Assembly (NCBI GenBank): GCA_029204225.1
Contig: MU832009.1
Location: 27,930-91,929 of the forward strand
DNA: 64,000 nt
Direction: 5' to 3'
Origin: Diphasiastrum complanatum
Taxonomy: Eukaryota; Streptophyta; Lycopodiopsida; Lycopodiales; Lycopodiaceae
Each line of letters begins with the position of its first letter. Positions within the stretch are counted from its first letter, which is position 1. The notes under the pieces are model-generated. The model did no database searches. It was not told the origin of the DNA and saw only the letters and a list, made by a program, of their open reading frames with translations. A program made the translations under genes and the position numbers. Of this stretch, positions 44,601-57,600 are shown one piece after another.

Positions 44601-45162
44601 ATGTCAATGTATGAAGGCTGCCAACAGAGGACATTGCAACAAGTTGATCAAATTGAGAGTGGCACCTAGTTTTCTTTAAACAAGAAACCATAAAAATGGA
44701 TACATAGATTAGTTCATGTGGTTTTGTGTAAGCAATATAATCTGTACCTGAAATATCACTCCTAATGTCACTATGACATCTCCTAATGTCACTCCTAATG
44801 TTACTATGTCATCTCCAGTTGTTAATGGTGTTTGGTATGTGTAACAAGGAACAAATCTTCTACAATCTGAAGTAGACACATTGAATGAAGACAAATATAT
44901 GTTTGAGACATCTAGTTTAGGCTCCCAAAATGTTTCATGACAGAAAAACAAAACCAAAACCAAAGACCCCCCAAGCACCTTCCAATGTGAGTCGCAGCAA
45001 TCTTGACCCGAATTTCACAACCAATCTAATTTCTAAACGTATAGATGAGACATAGATTTAGTGTGTCAAAATCTGCTAGAGATAGAATGGAAAAGAGATA
45101 GTCATTAGAAGGGCTTGTATGGGAGGTGATCCAAGTTCAGAACATGAAGAGTTGTATATCAT

Positions 45163-45292
45163 TGTTGGACACTTAGTGGGTCCTGCCATTAAAAGTACTA
45201 TAAGGATAATCTTACCAAGTGGCCCCACCACAATACATTGTACAATTACAGTAATAAGTGTGAGGGCCTGGCTTTATGCGTGTATAAGATAC
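45163..45292 (+). repeat. Gypsy LTR-like fragment, left copy
   Basis: TGTTGGACACTTAGTGGGTCC... to about 45292 is a diverged direct repeat of 45770-45898. It lacks an upstream purine tract. Confidence 0.6.
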
Positions 45293-45570
45293 AGCAACAA
45301 ACAAACATCATTCCAAGTTGTGTATGGCCAAGATGTAGTGATGTCCCATCCCTTTGCATTTCCATAGTGCAACGATTGGATGATACAAGATTGCTCCACC
45401 TTTGTCATGAAGTGCCTACACAAGCTATTCAAAACAAACTTGTTAGTAGTCCATGCCCTTGCTATAGAAAAGACACATCGCAAGGCTTGGTATGATCGTC
45501 GTCTTCACAAGAAAGATCTCAAAAGAGACGATCAAAGGCAAACTCAAGTTCACTATGCAAGTACTGGTCA
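45290..45570 (+). pseudogene. Ty3/Gypsy integrase C-terminal remnant
   Basis: Across frameshifts the + strand reads SFQVVYGQDVVMSHPFAFP, then SIVQRLDDTRLLHLCHE, then HRKAWYDRRLHKKDLKRDD. These match the order of the Gypsy integrase C-terminal side (T-P-F-x-L-V-Y-G-x-E; then a basic W-x-D-R block before the GPY/F part). The 50260-50970 integrase shows the same order (FELVYGQEVVIPVEF ... VSHDRHVRTKD). Heavily decayed. Confidence 0.65.
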
Positions 45571-45755
45571 CCACCAGCCATTCCAAACACTTTTTGAAGA
45601 GTTCCAAATAGGCTCATCATCAAATAAAGCCTCATATTGTACATAAGCGATATCTATTCATGCTTTTTCTAATGCATCCTATCACCAGCAATAAACGTGT
45701 CAACAGTCTTCTACCACAACAAACGTAGGCAGGTGCCATGGGACCATCACCTATT

Positions 45756-45769
45756 TAGGTGGGGGATAA
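45756..45769 (+). promoter_or_regulatory. Polypurine tract of the decayed Gypsy
   Basis: TAGGTGGGGGATAA directly precedes the repeat starting TGCTGG at 45770. Confidence 0.6.
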
Positions 45770-46989
<1,220 letters not shown>

Positions 46990-47705
46990 ATCTCCAAGTC
47001 CTTCACATATACCTGATACTAATTCCAAACCAAACTTTAAGAGAAGAAATCATCAACAAGCACATTCATACATCGGTACCCAAACAAAAATGCATGAAGA
47101 TGGAGCATGGGAAGAAACGCAAGTAGAATGATCTTCAATTAACAAAGCAGCGGCATTTCAGTATAGATTGCATGCTCTGGAACTCGTGGAGGAGGTCTCT
47201 ATCTATAGCCACGAGCTGTTGAACCCAATTGCATATTATTTTGGAGTCCACCTCTTGCAACTGAGTGAATTCCAATCTATAATGATTTGAGTTCCACCTC
47301 TTACTTGATAATAGGAGGCCTCTTTATTAAAAAACATAACTCAAGTTAAGATAACCTAATTTGCTAGCTCCCACATGGCTATCCATCTTTTGGGACTTAC
47401 CATGGGGCTTACAACTGTATATTTTAGCCTAGCACTCTAATTCTCATGCTCTCAAACTTGGCTCTCAACTTCATCTCTGCTAGAAGCCCTTTTGAGTGGA
47501 GAGGCTTTGTATTGATGCCTCGGGGCATGGCATCAGCTAACATTATCCTCCCTCTATGGTGTTGCAGGTTCCACTGCATTGCTTCAGCTTCGACGTGTGA
47601 TTCTTGGAAAGGCATGGATCAACGTTTGGCTACATAAAACCAAGAATTTATTGGCCTCGTTGTTGCTCTTCTTGTCAAAATTTCAAAGGTGCAGTAAGCA
47701 GCTTA

Positions 47706-49438
47706 TCAGGATAGCACTACGTATTCGAGAGTCTCTTGCTTGCTCTTTTCAGCTTTTCTTCTATCAAGAGATTTCTCGTAGCCAACCTTCTTTCTGATGG
47801 CTTCAAATGTGATGAATCTTGTCTTTGCGCCCAACGGAATAGGTCCTAGGTACAGCCTTATTCCAAGTATGAACTTATTTCCATACCACTTCTCGATCAT
47901 CTGCACGTACTAACTGGAAGCAAATGCAGCTTGGAAATAAAGTCTAGCCATCATTAGATGTGCACCTTCTGATTGCAAAGGTTGATTTACGTCCAGTTTT
48001 ATGGGTGGTAGCCCCTTATCCCAGTAGCACTCCAATGCCATGAGAAAGGCTATGGATAAACAATAATCTGCACTTTCTTGGACTACAATATTTGCACTTC
48101 CTCTATAGGCATAACCAAACTTTAGTAGCGCATCTGAATACTTTACCACATTTGAGCTTGAGTCAATTCCTGGAATAAAAGACCAATTGATCTGTCACTC
48201 AGCTGGTTTTGTTTTCTCCCAAGGGTCTCTTCTCTTAATTGGTGCATAGTAGGGGTCAACCCTTTTCCAGCTTGGTGCCCTTAGGTAGTCCTGAAGCTAC
48301 TCATCATTATTTAGCATCATCACGATCCTTTGGGAGGGTTGTGGACGTAAGGTGTTTACGAGGCTGCTGAGCTTTGGATATTCTTCTGTAGTTACTTTAT
48401 TTGCTCCTCCTCGTTCTCCTTTCTTATAGGTCTTTCGGAATTCGTCAGATTATTTTTTATCGTCGTATCATCTTTTGACCTTTTCTATGGATTTCTCAGG
48501 CAGCTTCCTTGAGGGCTTTGTCAAATAGTCATCCAAGGCTATGGCACTCTTCGTATCAAGAATACTTGGTGTTGGACCCTCGGACTTTGATTCAGTGAAG
48601 ATGTCACTCTTTCCTTCTGGAGGAGATGAAGAAAGTCCCATAGTAGGCTGCACAATCTCATCAAGTGGACCTTGATTTGGAAAAATTAAAATTAGGTGGT
48701 GATGGAGGCGAAAACAGTTTACGAGTGGAGGATAGTGGGTTAGTTATGAGGCTATACTGAGTTGTTGGTGAAATGAACTATTTAAGAAAATGGTCCTCAA
48801 TTTTAAGAGACGATGTAGGGAGTATGGTGTTAGAAGTGGATATGGTTGAACAAGCGAATGGAAGTGCTGAAGGTTGGTAGGATGAAAATGGTTCAGAAAA
48901 ACAAGAAGGCGAGTGGGGCAACTGGGTATAAGTGGAGGAGTCCATGGCAGGTTTGCAGAGAGAGCCAACTATGGAACCTTGATATGGCATGCCAAAACCA
49001 ACACCTCGTTGGTTGATGGATCGGCTTTGCTTAGGAGCTCCAGCATCATCATTATGGTCATCTTTTTTCTGCACTAATATGCCTGCGTCGAGTCTACAAG
49101 TCATATTCCACAAGAGGTCCATTTGTTGCTTTGACAGGAGAAGTTCCTCGTGGACCTTGTCAATGCTCTCTTTGAGTGCTGACAGCTTCTTGTTGCTTTC
49201 GTCTTCTAAAACTTGATGGTTACTCTTCAAGGCTTTGTGTTTATGGATTAAAGAGATATACTGTTCCATTTTTATCGTTGTTCCTGATATCTTCTGGCCT
49301 GATTGGTAGCTTGACTGTTGTCATCACATTGGTTAGTCTCTTATTTTCCTGAGTCATGAGATTTAACCGATGCTCGATATGGTCTTGCACCTCTCGGAGA
49401 GACTGGAGTTGATTTGAAAACTGGTTCTGCTCTTCCAA
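47706..49438 (-). pseudogene. Extra ORF downstream of integrase: coiled-coil, Ser/Pro-rich, novel C-terminus
   Basis: The - strand reading begins MEEQNQFSNQLQSLREVQDHIEHRLNLMTQENKRL (heptad-like). After a short shift it continues MEQYISLIHKHKALKSNHQVLEDESNKKLSALKESIDKVHEELLLSKQQ, also coiled coil, then a Ser/Pro-rich middle (PSCFSEPFSSYQPSALPF...), a KSAIALDDYLTKPSRK patch and a C-terminal block (ALLKFGYAYRGSANIVVQESADYCLSIAFLMALECYWDKG ... MIEKWYGNKFILGIRLYLGP). Stops and shifts near 48467, 48200 and 47907 break it. It sits where Athila-type elements carry an env-like ORF, but no signal peptide or membrane segment is seen. It could be a displaced structural (Gag-like) protein; the family is not recognised. 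Confidence 0.55.
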
Positions 49439-49499
49439 TCTCTTGGCCCTTTCACTCTACAACTCTTCCATAACTATCAGCAACTCTGCATCTCTTAAC

Positions 49500-50090
49500 T
49501 ACAAAAAAAGTGATAAACTCAAAAAAAACATTGTACTGAAAAATGTATAAGAGATCGAAAAATCAATAAAAATGACTCGAACAAAAATGATGGATTGCAA
49601 AATTCTACATTTTTAAAAAAAATTCAAAGATTCGAAAACTTGAAAAGTATCGAAAAATTATGAGTCACTCGAAAAAAATTGTGGTTTTTTCGAATCGATA
49701 AAGACTCGAAAAATTGTGAGAACTCAGAGAAAGCTTGACTTTCTCGAGTCGATTCAAACTTGAAAAAATCTGAAAAATTTGAGATGACTCAAAAAAATCT
49801 TGATGTCTCGAAAAACTACAAATTTTTTTGAATCGATCTCATCTCGGAAAAATCTTAAAAATTAGAGTCGAGTATTGAAAAATTTTAAAGTATGTAGAAA
49901 TTTACAAGGGACAAAGAAACAAAAAGTATCGAAAAGATTACAAAGGATCAAAAATTATCTTTCGAGCCCGTGCTTAAAAAATTCCTACCCAAATTTTTTA
50001 CAATACCCTCTATTTGATACTTTTGGAAAATACAAAAGTATCAAATAGAGGGTATTGTAAAAAATAAGTCTAATCATTAGACATGAGGAA
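49500..50090. other. CGAAAA-rich low-complexity spacer
   Basis: Motifs TCGAAAAA, CTCGAAAAA and TGAAAAAT recur many times with degenerate intervals, and a TACTTTTG.../CAAAAGTA inverted pair with GGGTATTGTA lies near 49990-50060. Noncoding spacer between integrase and the extra ORF. Confidence 0.65.
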
Positions 50091-50099
50091 AGAAAAGAA

Positions 50100-51985
50100 A
50101 AATAGAAGAAAATGAGAAGAAATCCTAAAATGCACCTCAAACAGGATCTATGGTAAAGATGTCTTCATAGTATCATCGTAGACGGCTACCATTGACTAAT
50201 GTGTCAAGGGGTATGCCTTCTAGCATCTCCAATTGCACGACACCATTTGTAAAAATCTTCTACACAACATAAGGACCTTGGCTACGGAATTTCAATTTGC
50301 TTGGATGGACTTTGGAAGATGTGTAAAGTAAAACTTTATCACCATCGTGAATATCCTTAGTCCGGACATGACGATCATGCGAGACCTTCTGTCGTCGTTT
50401 GTGGACTAACTGTGCATGGTAGGATAAAAGACGTGTTTCACACAGTTTTGTCAACGTGAAAAGTTGATTTTGAACTTGCTGTTGATAAGCATTATCATCA
50501 CACAAGTCTTTGGCAAAAACTAAAGTGACGCATAATGATGGAATCAAAAATTCAACTGGTATAACAACCTCTTGGCCATATACCAGCTCAAAAGGTGTTT
50601 TCCAATCTGTGGCTCGCTTTGGCGTTGTACGATAGGCCCAAATAGCAGAGAATAATTTTGTTTCCCAGTCTGATCGATTGGTTTCTACTATCTTGGTTAA
50701 GATTTTACAAATCATTTTATTTGTAGACTCAACTAGTCCATTGCATCTAGGATAGTACGGGTTACTCTTTCGGTGGATAACGAAGTAATGAGTCAGTAAA
50801 CTATTGATTACTTCATTAAGGAAGTGAGAACCTCGATCACTGACAAGCTCTATTGGACAACCAAATCTAGTGATGATGTTTTCATAGAGGAAGCGTACTA
50901 CAGACTTTGCGTCGATTTTGCGTGTTGCTCTAGCCTCTATCCACTTTGTTGCATAATCGGTGGCAATCAAGATATATCATGATTTCGTGCCACGTGTTGC
51001 TAGACTAATAGGTCCAACAAAATAAATATCCCATTTGTGAAAGGCTTCGCTTTAAAGTATTGGAGTAAGGAGATTGTGATCAGCTTTTTTGGTAATCTTT
51101 GCACGTTGGCAAACGTCACAAACTTTTACATAACCGTAAGTGCCTTTGAAAAGGGTTGGCCACCAAAATCTAGCCAAAAGAATTGCCCTAACAGTAGCAT
51201 CAGAAGAGAAATGTCCACCTCTAATACCCTCATGTGTCAAGGCAATAATCTGTTGGACTTCAAACTCATGGGCACAATGACATGTAATACCATCAATAGC
51301 TAACTTATATAGTTGTCCCGCAATAAGAGGATATGGTAAGGATTTCATAATAAGTTTGATTTTTTGCGGTTTGGTCAACTGAGGATCGATCTCCCCAGTG
51401 GCTAGATATCTAGTGATATCATCTGCCCATAAAGGAGTCGAATCTATATAAAATAGGCATGCATCTAGCAACTCAACATTTATTGCTCATCAGGTGCTTC
51501 AGTATTAGATAATAGTGAAAGATGATCAGCCAGAAAATGTTGTGATCCCTTTCGAATAACAACTCGAAAGTTGAATTCTAAAATAATCAACAACCATCAT
51601 GCAATGCGTCCAGTTTTGCAAGGTTTATTCAATAGGTAAAGAAGGACATGATGGTCGGTATAGAATAGCATATAATGTTGAAACTGTTGAACAGCATAGA
51701 CCATTGCTAGTGCTTCTCGATCTATTGTGAAATAGTTAACCTCAGTTGGAACAAGCTGACGGCTCAAATAACAGATTGGAAAATCCTTTCCATATTCTCC
51801 GGGTTGCGTTAAAACAACACCAATAGCATACTTACTAGCGTCCGTATGCACATGAAACTCCTTAGTATAATCGGGCATGCGAAGAATGGGTGCGGTAACT
51901 AAAGCTTGTTTAAGATCTTCATAGGCTTTAATCCTATCTTCTGTCCACCTTGGGTCAGTAACGATTTGATAAACTAACCGTGCTT
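50100..51985 (-). pseudogene. Ty3/Gypsy RNase H and integrase
   Basis: On the - strand: RNase H (51985-51597: DPRWTEDRIKAYEDLKQAL, HVHTDASKYAIGVVL, REALAMVYA, YTDHHVLLYLL), the H2C2 zinc domain (51471-51052: HEGIRGGHFS ... CDVCQRAK), the integrase core (50970-50260: IATDYATKWIEA, LVSDRGSHF, CNGLVESTNK, FELVYGQEVV) and a C-terminal SQGPYVV patch. All three catalytic acidic residues of integrase (TD, SD, VE) and the RNase H D-E-D set appear intact. A few stops (for example near 50972) and shifts split the frame. The RT that should precede RNase H is absent. Confidence 0.88.
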
Positions 51986-51999
51986 TATCGGCAATTTTG

Positions 52000-53098
52000 C
52001 GACACAAAATACTAAACAAAATTTTGCGACACAACAGTGAAATCAAGCGAATAAAAGCGATAATAGTGCTAATAAAAATTGGCGACGAATTTTTTTTTAG
52101 GACAAATGGTTTTTTTTTTTTGAAAAAAAAACGACAAAAAACATCAAACAATTTGGGAAAAAATGCGTCAAAGAAGTTTTGCTGTACTTTTGTTGGAACA
52201 ATTGTTTTGTGACACGAACAACTACAAAGAAAGCGACAAACTTTTTTTTGTTCTTCTCAGTGCGAAAAATGCGACAATAGTGCTAATTTTTTTTTTTGCG
52301 AAAAGCCACAAAAATTTTGCAAAAAATGCGATAGAAATTTCGCGAAAAAGACGACAGAAATGCGAAAAATTACGCGCGAAAACTACAAAAAATTATGAAA
52401 AAATGAAAACATCACGAAAAATAATGAAAACATCACCAGGAAACATAATGAAAAATGCAACAAATGCGAAAAATTTTGCGACAACACAGCGACATTAAAT
52501 TTTTTTTTTTGCGACAAAAACCGACGAGTTGTAGTTCTAATTTTTTTTGAAAAGATGATGAAAAATTCGTGAAAAATGAGACAAAAAAATTCGAGACAAT
52601 TTTTTTGTTTTACTGTCCAATTTTTTTTTGAAACAACGACAGTTTTTTTGTTCTTTTTAGGTCGTCGGATGCAATCGTCAAAGAAAGTCTTTTTGTGCAA
52701 TTCGTCGAATAAAATTCTCAGATCTAGTTTTATGGAAAAAATTCAAGGGAATAGACTCGGAAAAAATCCGAAAAATCCCGGAAATTCTGAAATTGCAAAT
52801 CCGAAAATGATGGAACAACTATGAAAATTCGCGAAAATGAAATATCAAAAGAGCCGAAAATCCCAAAACTCGAAAATTCTCAAAAATTCGAGAAACTCGT
52901 AAAAATTGAAAAATTCCAAAAGAATCAGATGGAATTGTTGGCGGATGCAAAATGTGTATGGCGGATGTAAAAGTGGGTGGGGAATACAAAAATGATGCAA
53001 AATCGTGGGCTTGAGACCTAAGAGCTCGTCAAATACAACTCTAGGACAGTGTCAAAATGGAAAATTGTAAGGACAGTGTCGAATGCAAATTTATAATG
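52000..53098. other. Noncoding, GCGAAAA/TTTTTTTGCGAC-rich spacer upstream of RNase H
   Basis: Poly-T runs joined to GCGACA, GCGAAAAATT and TCGAAAATTC-like strings, similar in style to 49500-50090. It occupies the place where gag, protease and RT are expected in a Gypsy element. Confidence 0.6.
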
Positions 53099-53186
53099 CT
53101 TCTTGGTTTCCAAGGGGAGGCTCGAACCTGGGACCAAAGAAACTTTGGATGCCAAGCTAACCAGTTGAGCCAACCCCGTTGGGTGC
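53099..53186 (-). mobile_element. Ultra-short tRNA-derived SINE, copy 2
   Basis: An 88-bp insert is flanked by a perfect 15-bp duplication TGCAAATTTATAATG (53084-53098 and 53187-53201). It is nearly identical to 18278-18363, with a handful of differences. A box TGGCTCAACTGG and B box GGTTCGAGCCT are on the - strand. Inserted in the leader of the Gypsy element. Confidence 0.87.
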
Positions 53187-53661
53187 TGCAAATTTATAAT
53201 GACAGTGTCGGATGCGAAATGAGAAGGACAGTGTAGGATTTGTTACAATCGTAGATACAACTGGCGGCTGCAACGTCGGATGAAAAAATTCGTCGGACAG
53301 AAAATTTTGTGAAAAAGTTTTGGGCAACGGACGCAACTTTTCGAGCGGATGCAATTCCGAAGTCTGTTCGTCGGGTGTAAATGATGGATGTAAGTTCGTC
53401 CGCCTCCGAAAAAAGAATTGAGTAGCGGTGGAGAGCGGTGGGGCGGTGAGTTTCCGAAAAGTCTGGGGACAGTTCGCATAGATCTGAAGGATCAACAATG
53501 ATGTTTTGAAGCCATCACGATCTAACAAACAAGAATCTAAAATACGTGCTTAGGAGAATGAGAAATGCAGGACAACAAACAAGCAACCAAAAGCGATGTA
53601 GAATTGAAAAATTGTCTTGTAAAAACGAAATCTGGATGAAAATCCAAGAAGATTGTCAAAA

Positions 53662-53674
53662 GCAACCGGCTCCA
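53662..53674 (-). promoter_or_regulatory. Putative primer-binding site of the Gypsy element
   Basis: On the - strand one base after the LTR the sequence reads TGGAGCCGGTTGC. It begins TGG as a tRNA 3' CCA complement should; the exact tRNA is not identified. Confidence 0.5.
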
Positions 53675-53675
53675 A

Positions 53676-54374
53676 TGTTTTTCGTTTTCTCTCGCGTTCT
53701 ACTTCAACGTTTGCTGCAGCAACTACTCAATGTTTGCGACTGGCTCTACTGATCTATCAGCGCCTATTCAAACTCTGTTAGTAGCGACTCTCTCAATGTT
53801 TGCTGTAATGTAACTTCACTCGTTCTACTTCTCAACGATTCTAGTCCTCTGTCAGAATCTACTCAGTGACAACTCTCCTTCTATCTACTGACAGAGGTTC
53901 AGCATGATAGGGATTCATGAGACTACAAATCAGTTTTAGCTACAGTTCAGTCTCAGAATCTAATTTTGTAGTATAAGAGTGTTATACCCGCCTGTCACTG
54001 GCACAACAATGACCTGATTCAGAACCTTATTTAACAATGGTAGCTCATCTTAGAAATAGGATCTGTCAGGAGCTCGTTTTCTACAGTTCTACAGTTAGGA
54101 GCTCGTTTTCTACAGTTCTACAGTTTTGTTTCAAATGGATTCATTATTGCTCACAGACTTCAGATTGTTGCTAAACTAAACTAAACAGGAATAGGGAATT
54201 AAACTAAATCTACCCCTATTGAAATCAGAGAATCAACATCAACTCAACAACTTCTTGACTTAAGCAATGAAATCCTACAAAGTGCTTCCTACAACTGTCA
54301 CTCAACAGTTGTAAGAAGAACTTCTGAGGGAGTAGAAACCAGGAGACATCAGAAAATAGTGGAATGGTAAATCA
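53676..54374 (-). repeat. 5' LTR of the Gypsy element
   Basis: 699-bp direct repeat of 46348-46989. It carries extra short segments, including a tandemly repeated AGCTCGTTTTCTACAGTTCTACAG motif near 54070-54125. Confidence 0.85.
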
Positions 54375-54439
54375 ATCTCATTAGGATAGGTGTAACTTAT
54401 TAAGTCACAATTGTCAATGAGCCATCATGCACATGTGCA

Positions 54440-54610
54440 GATTTCTCTAGGAACATGCTGAAAAAAATACATACCTTACAAGCATTTGTATTTTGTTTAC
54501 TTGCATGTCAAGGAGTTGGATGTAAATGAAAATATGTTCATGCTCCAACCCATTCTAAACCTGCAAGATCTGTTTTTTAATATATTTTTTTCCCTCAAAA
54601 GGTTTGGCCT
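54440..54610 (+). pseudogene. Second SWIM-type fragment, decayed
   Basis: HVQISLGTC, stop, then YKHLYFVYLHVKELDVNENMFMLQPILNLQDLF matches the - strand fragment at 27713-27994 (CKHLYFVYLCVKGLDVIENMFIHQPILDKQDFF). The first zinc cysteines are lost here. Same dispersed family. Confidence 0.5.
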
Positions 54611-54619
54611 AGAAGATCC

Positions 54620-57600
54620 TAAAGTTGGTTGTTCAAACCTCCATAGTCACTTTTTGGTACACATTGTTTGATGGATAATTAGTTTGAGAGGGGTAAATCT
54701 AATATGTCTATTTCACATGTTCAATATGTTTTTGATTGAGATTTTCTAAGAATCTTACTATGAATGGGAGTGTGGTTTATGTGATTTTTTCAAACTAGCA
54801 ATGTATTCTTTTCTTTTATTATTCATTGTTCATGGCTATCTAAAAATTCAATAAAAGAAAATTAGTAAATATCTACTCGCAATTTGTCAGCCCCCAATAT
54901 TGGCATGCCATTCATTAAGATCATTATTAAAGCTATCAGTCGATGTATATTGAAAAATAAACTATTTTCTCAATGTACATTGTTTTTCTCTGATGCTAAG
55001 AATGTTTTTTGAATGAACATATGCCTCCCTCCAAAGTGTGATCAAGAAATTGATTGGTCACAAAAAACATGGCACAACCACTCATGGCAGAGCCACACAA
55101 TCGTTCCCATGGACATTGCCACTCCATTGCACAAAAACTATCACACGAGCCTTGACAGGCCAAATCTGATTCCCATCCTGTGTGTGTAGCAATATGCATG
55201 GAAAATTGTCCATATTCGTAGTTGTGGTTTGTAAGCTAGGTCCTCCTATCCAATGCCCACCACTACTTTTATATTTTTTTTCAAAAGTGATGTATACAAG
55301 GAAAGATATACATTGAAATCCTAAAGACCACTCTTCCACCAAATTTCAGTTGTTAATGAGTATATCAATAACTAAATCAACTATATTTAGTTCCAAAAAG
55401 CTTATATATAGATTACAAATCGAACTATATATTCTATTGAATTATTAAAAAATGATAATGTTAAAAATTTCATGAAAAAGATTTTTTTTCTTGCATGAAA
55501 ATTTCATGAAAGAATGAGATTTCAAATAAGTCATTATTAAACATTCTATAAGTGGACTAATTCGATTAAAAAAGATATCATAAAGGAGGACCTTTCAAAA
55601 AAAGAGTCTTTACAAAAGAGATTTATCATGAAAAATTAGTCTAGTCACTACAAAAACACTAATCAAGTGAAGACAATCTTGAAGGATTTGAATAGAAAAT
55701 TGTCTTTTGCTACATAGTGAGTGGACAATTTGTGAGTTACCGTATTGACTAATAATATCATTGTATACATTAAATTACAATCCCATAAAGACTTTATAAC
55801 TTCAAAGGACTCGTAGTATTGATTTTGCATGTTTTTTTTATTGCACATGACATTCTTGAGCAATGATTTTTCACAAAAAAAATGTATAGCAAATTGAAGC
55901 TAACATCTTTAATCATGTTATACAAAGTTAAATTATAAAAATGTTGTGAGATTACAGTTGTATATATCATAATAGAATATGGTGATCTACTTACAAGTCA
56001 ATACCATGAACATGATGTGATTTTAACTTCTATAATACCATGAACAGATGTGATTTTAACTTCTATAGATACCAAAATCTACTCAAAATTCTTGAAAAGA
56101 TGTTTCATTGTCATCAATATGAAACTAGTCTAAAGTGTATTAATTCAAGAGAAAAAATATTTGTAATTATTTTCAATGTCCACTCTAACACTTTGGATAG
56201 CATATGTATTAATTCTGATAATGATGATATATTTTAGCTCATAATATATATTATATTATGTATTTATGGCTACCATGTGAAATATATATGTAAGTAAATT
56301 ATTATTTTTTGAACTTCACTTATGTATGTTTATTGTCTTCACATGTGTTTGTTGTTGCACACATTTCAAATATGATTCTTTTTTTTTCTTATCATTACAA
56401 TATATGTGTTTTTGTTTCTTTCAAATGCTTACACTACAATAACAAAAAAATGACGATGTCAAAGATTTTAAATGATTGTGTATACTTTTTATTATGTTGT
56501 TTGACCATATATACTTTGGCACTCATACATTTTCATGTGTTTGACCTTTTTATTTTGATTGTATAATGTTCAGTTTTTTTTAAAAAAACTAGTTATTTTA
56601 GGAAAATAGCATTGCGCAAAGATACAACGAAAACTTTCGTGACGATTGTAACTGTAATAAGTTCCTGAGAAGCTTCTATCAAGAAATTCATAGGTTAGTG
56701 CCTCAACAAGGGCTGGAGCCTTATATTTAATAAAGAAATTGTCGTGGCCACAATGCATGTATTTTGGGAATATATATCTCAATACTAGGAATCATATATA
56801 TCTAGTTGTTTACTTTTCCTATTACTTGTGGTATCAAATAAAGCACGGAGATAAATTCTTGAGGAAGAAGGCATCTTAATAAGTTGTAAAAGCTTAGATG
56901 AAGGTATGATTCCATATGTTGTTTTATTAAGAAAATAATCTATAAAAAACCAATTCAATTTGTTGTTTTTTGACTAATCGATGCCATAAGAGATTCCTAT
57001 AGTCAATGTCAACCAATCTCTAGATAATGGTGGATGAGACTTTTGTTTTCCTACAATCATAGCCAATAATATATGACCAAAAAAATAACTTAATTAGTTA
57101 TCTTAAGCAATATGTAAAACTTGCCATGTGAAGATAGACAAAAAATAAAATATGATAGTCTTTAATAGTTGAATTGTCATATTGCATGATCAAATAATGT
57201 TTACGTACAAGTACATCTACAAACCACTTGTATATAAGTTCGGTTGCAATGGTGAAAAAATAAAGTTGAATATAATTTTTCTAGTAGATGTTTGATATGC
57301 AAATCAAACTAGAATACAAAAAAGTTTACATTCTTGCAAAGTTTGAATATTCTTCTACTATTATATGATATTTCAGTTTTTTAAATTCAAATAATTATCT
57401 AGTTCAATATTAGTTATTGATAGCAAAGTTTTTTTATCAACAAACTTATTGACATGTTGTTGGTATAGCTTATCAATATATGTTACCATGACATCTATTA
57501 ATGTTCTAAGTATGCTAAGACATTCTTGAATGTATTTGATATATTTTTATTTTAGTCATCATCATTTTATAATATATGCTAGCTTTATACAAAAATATTA

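Noticed and set aside
47424-47637. Overlapping short ORFs on both strands near the Gypsy 3' LTR
   Set aside because: Equal-length frames on both strands without domain signatures; part of the element's noncoding 3' region.
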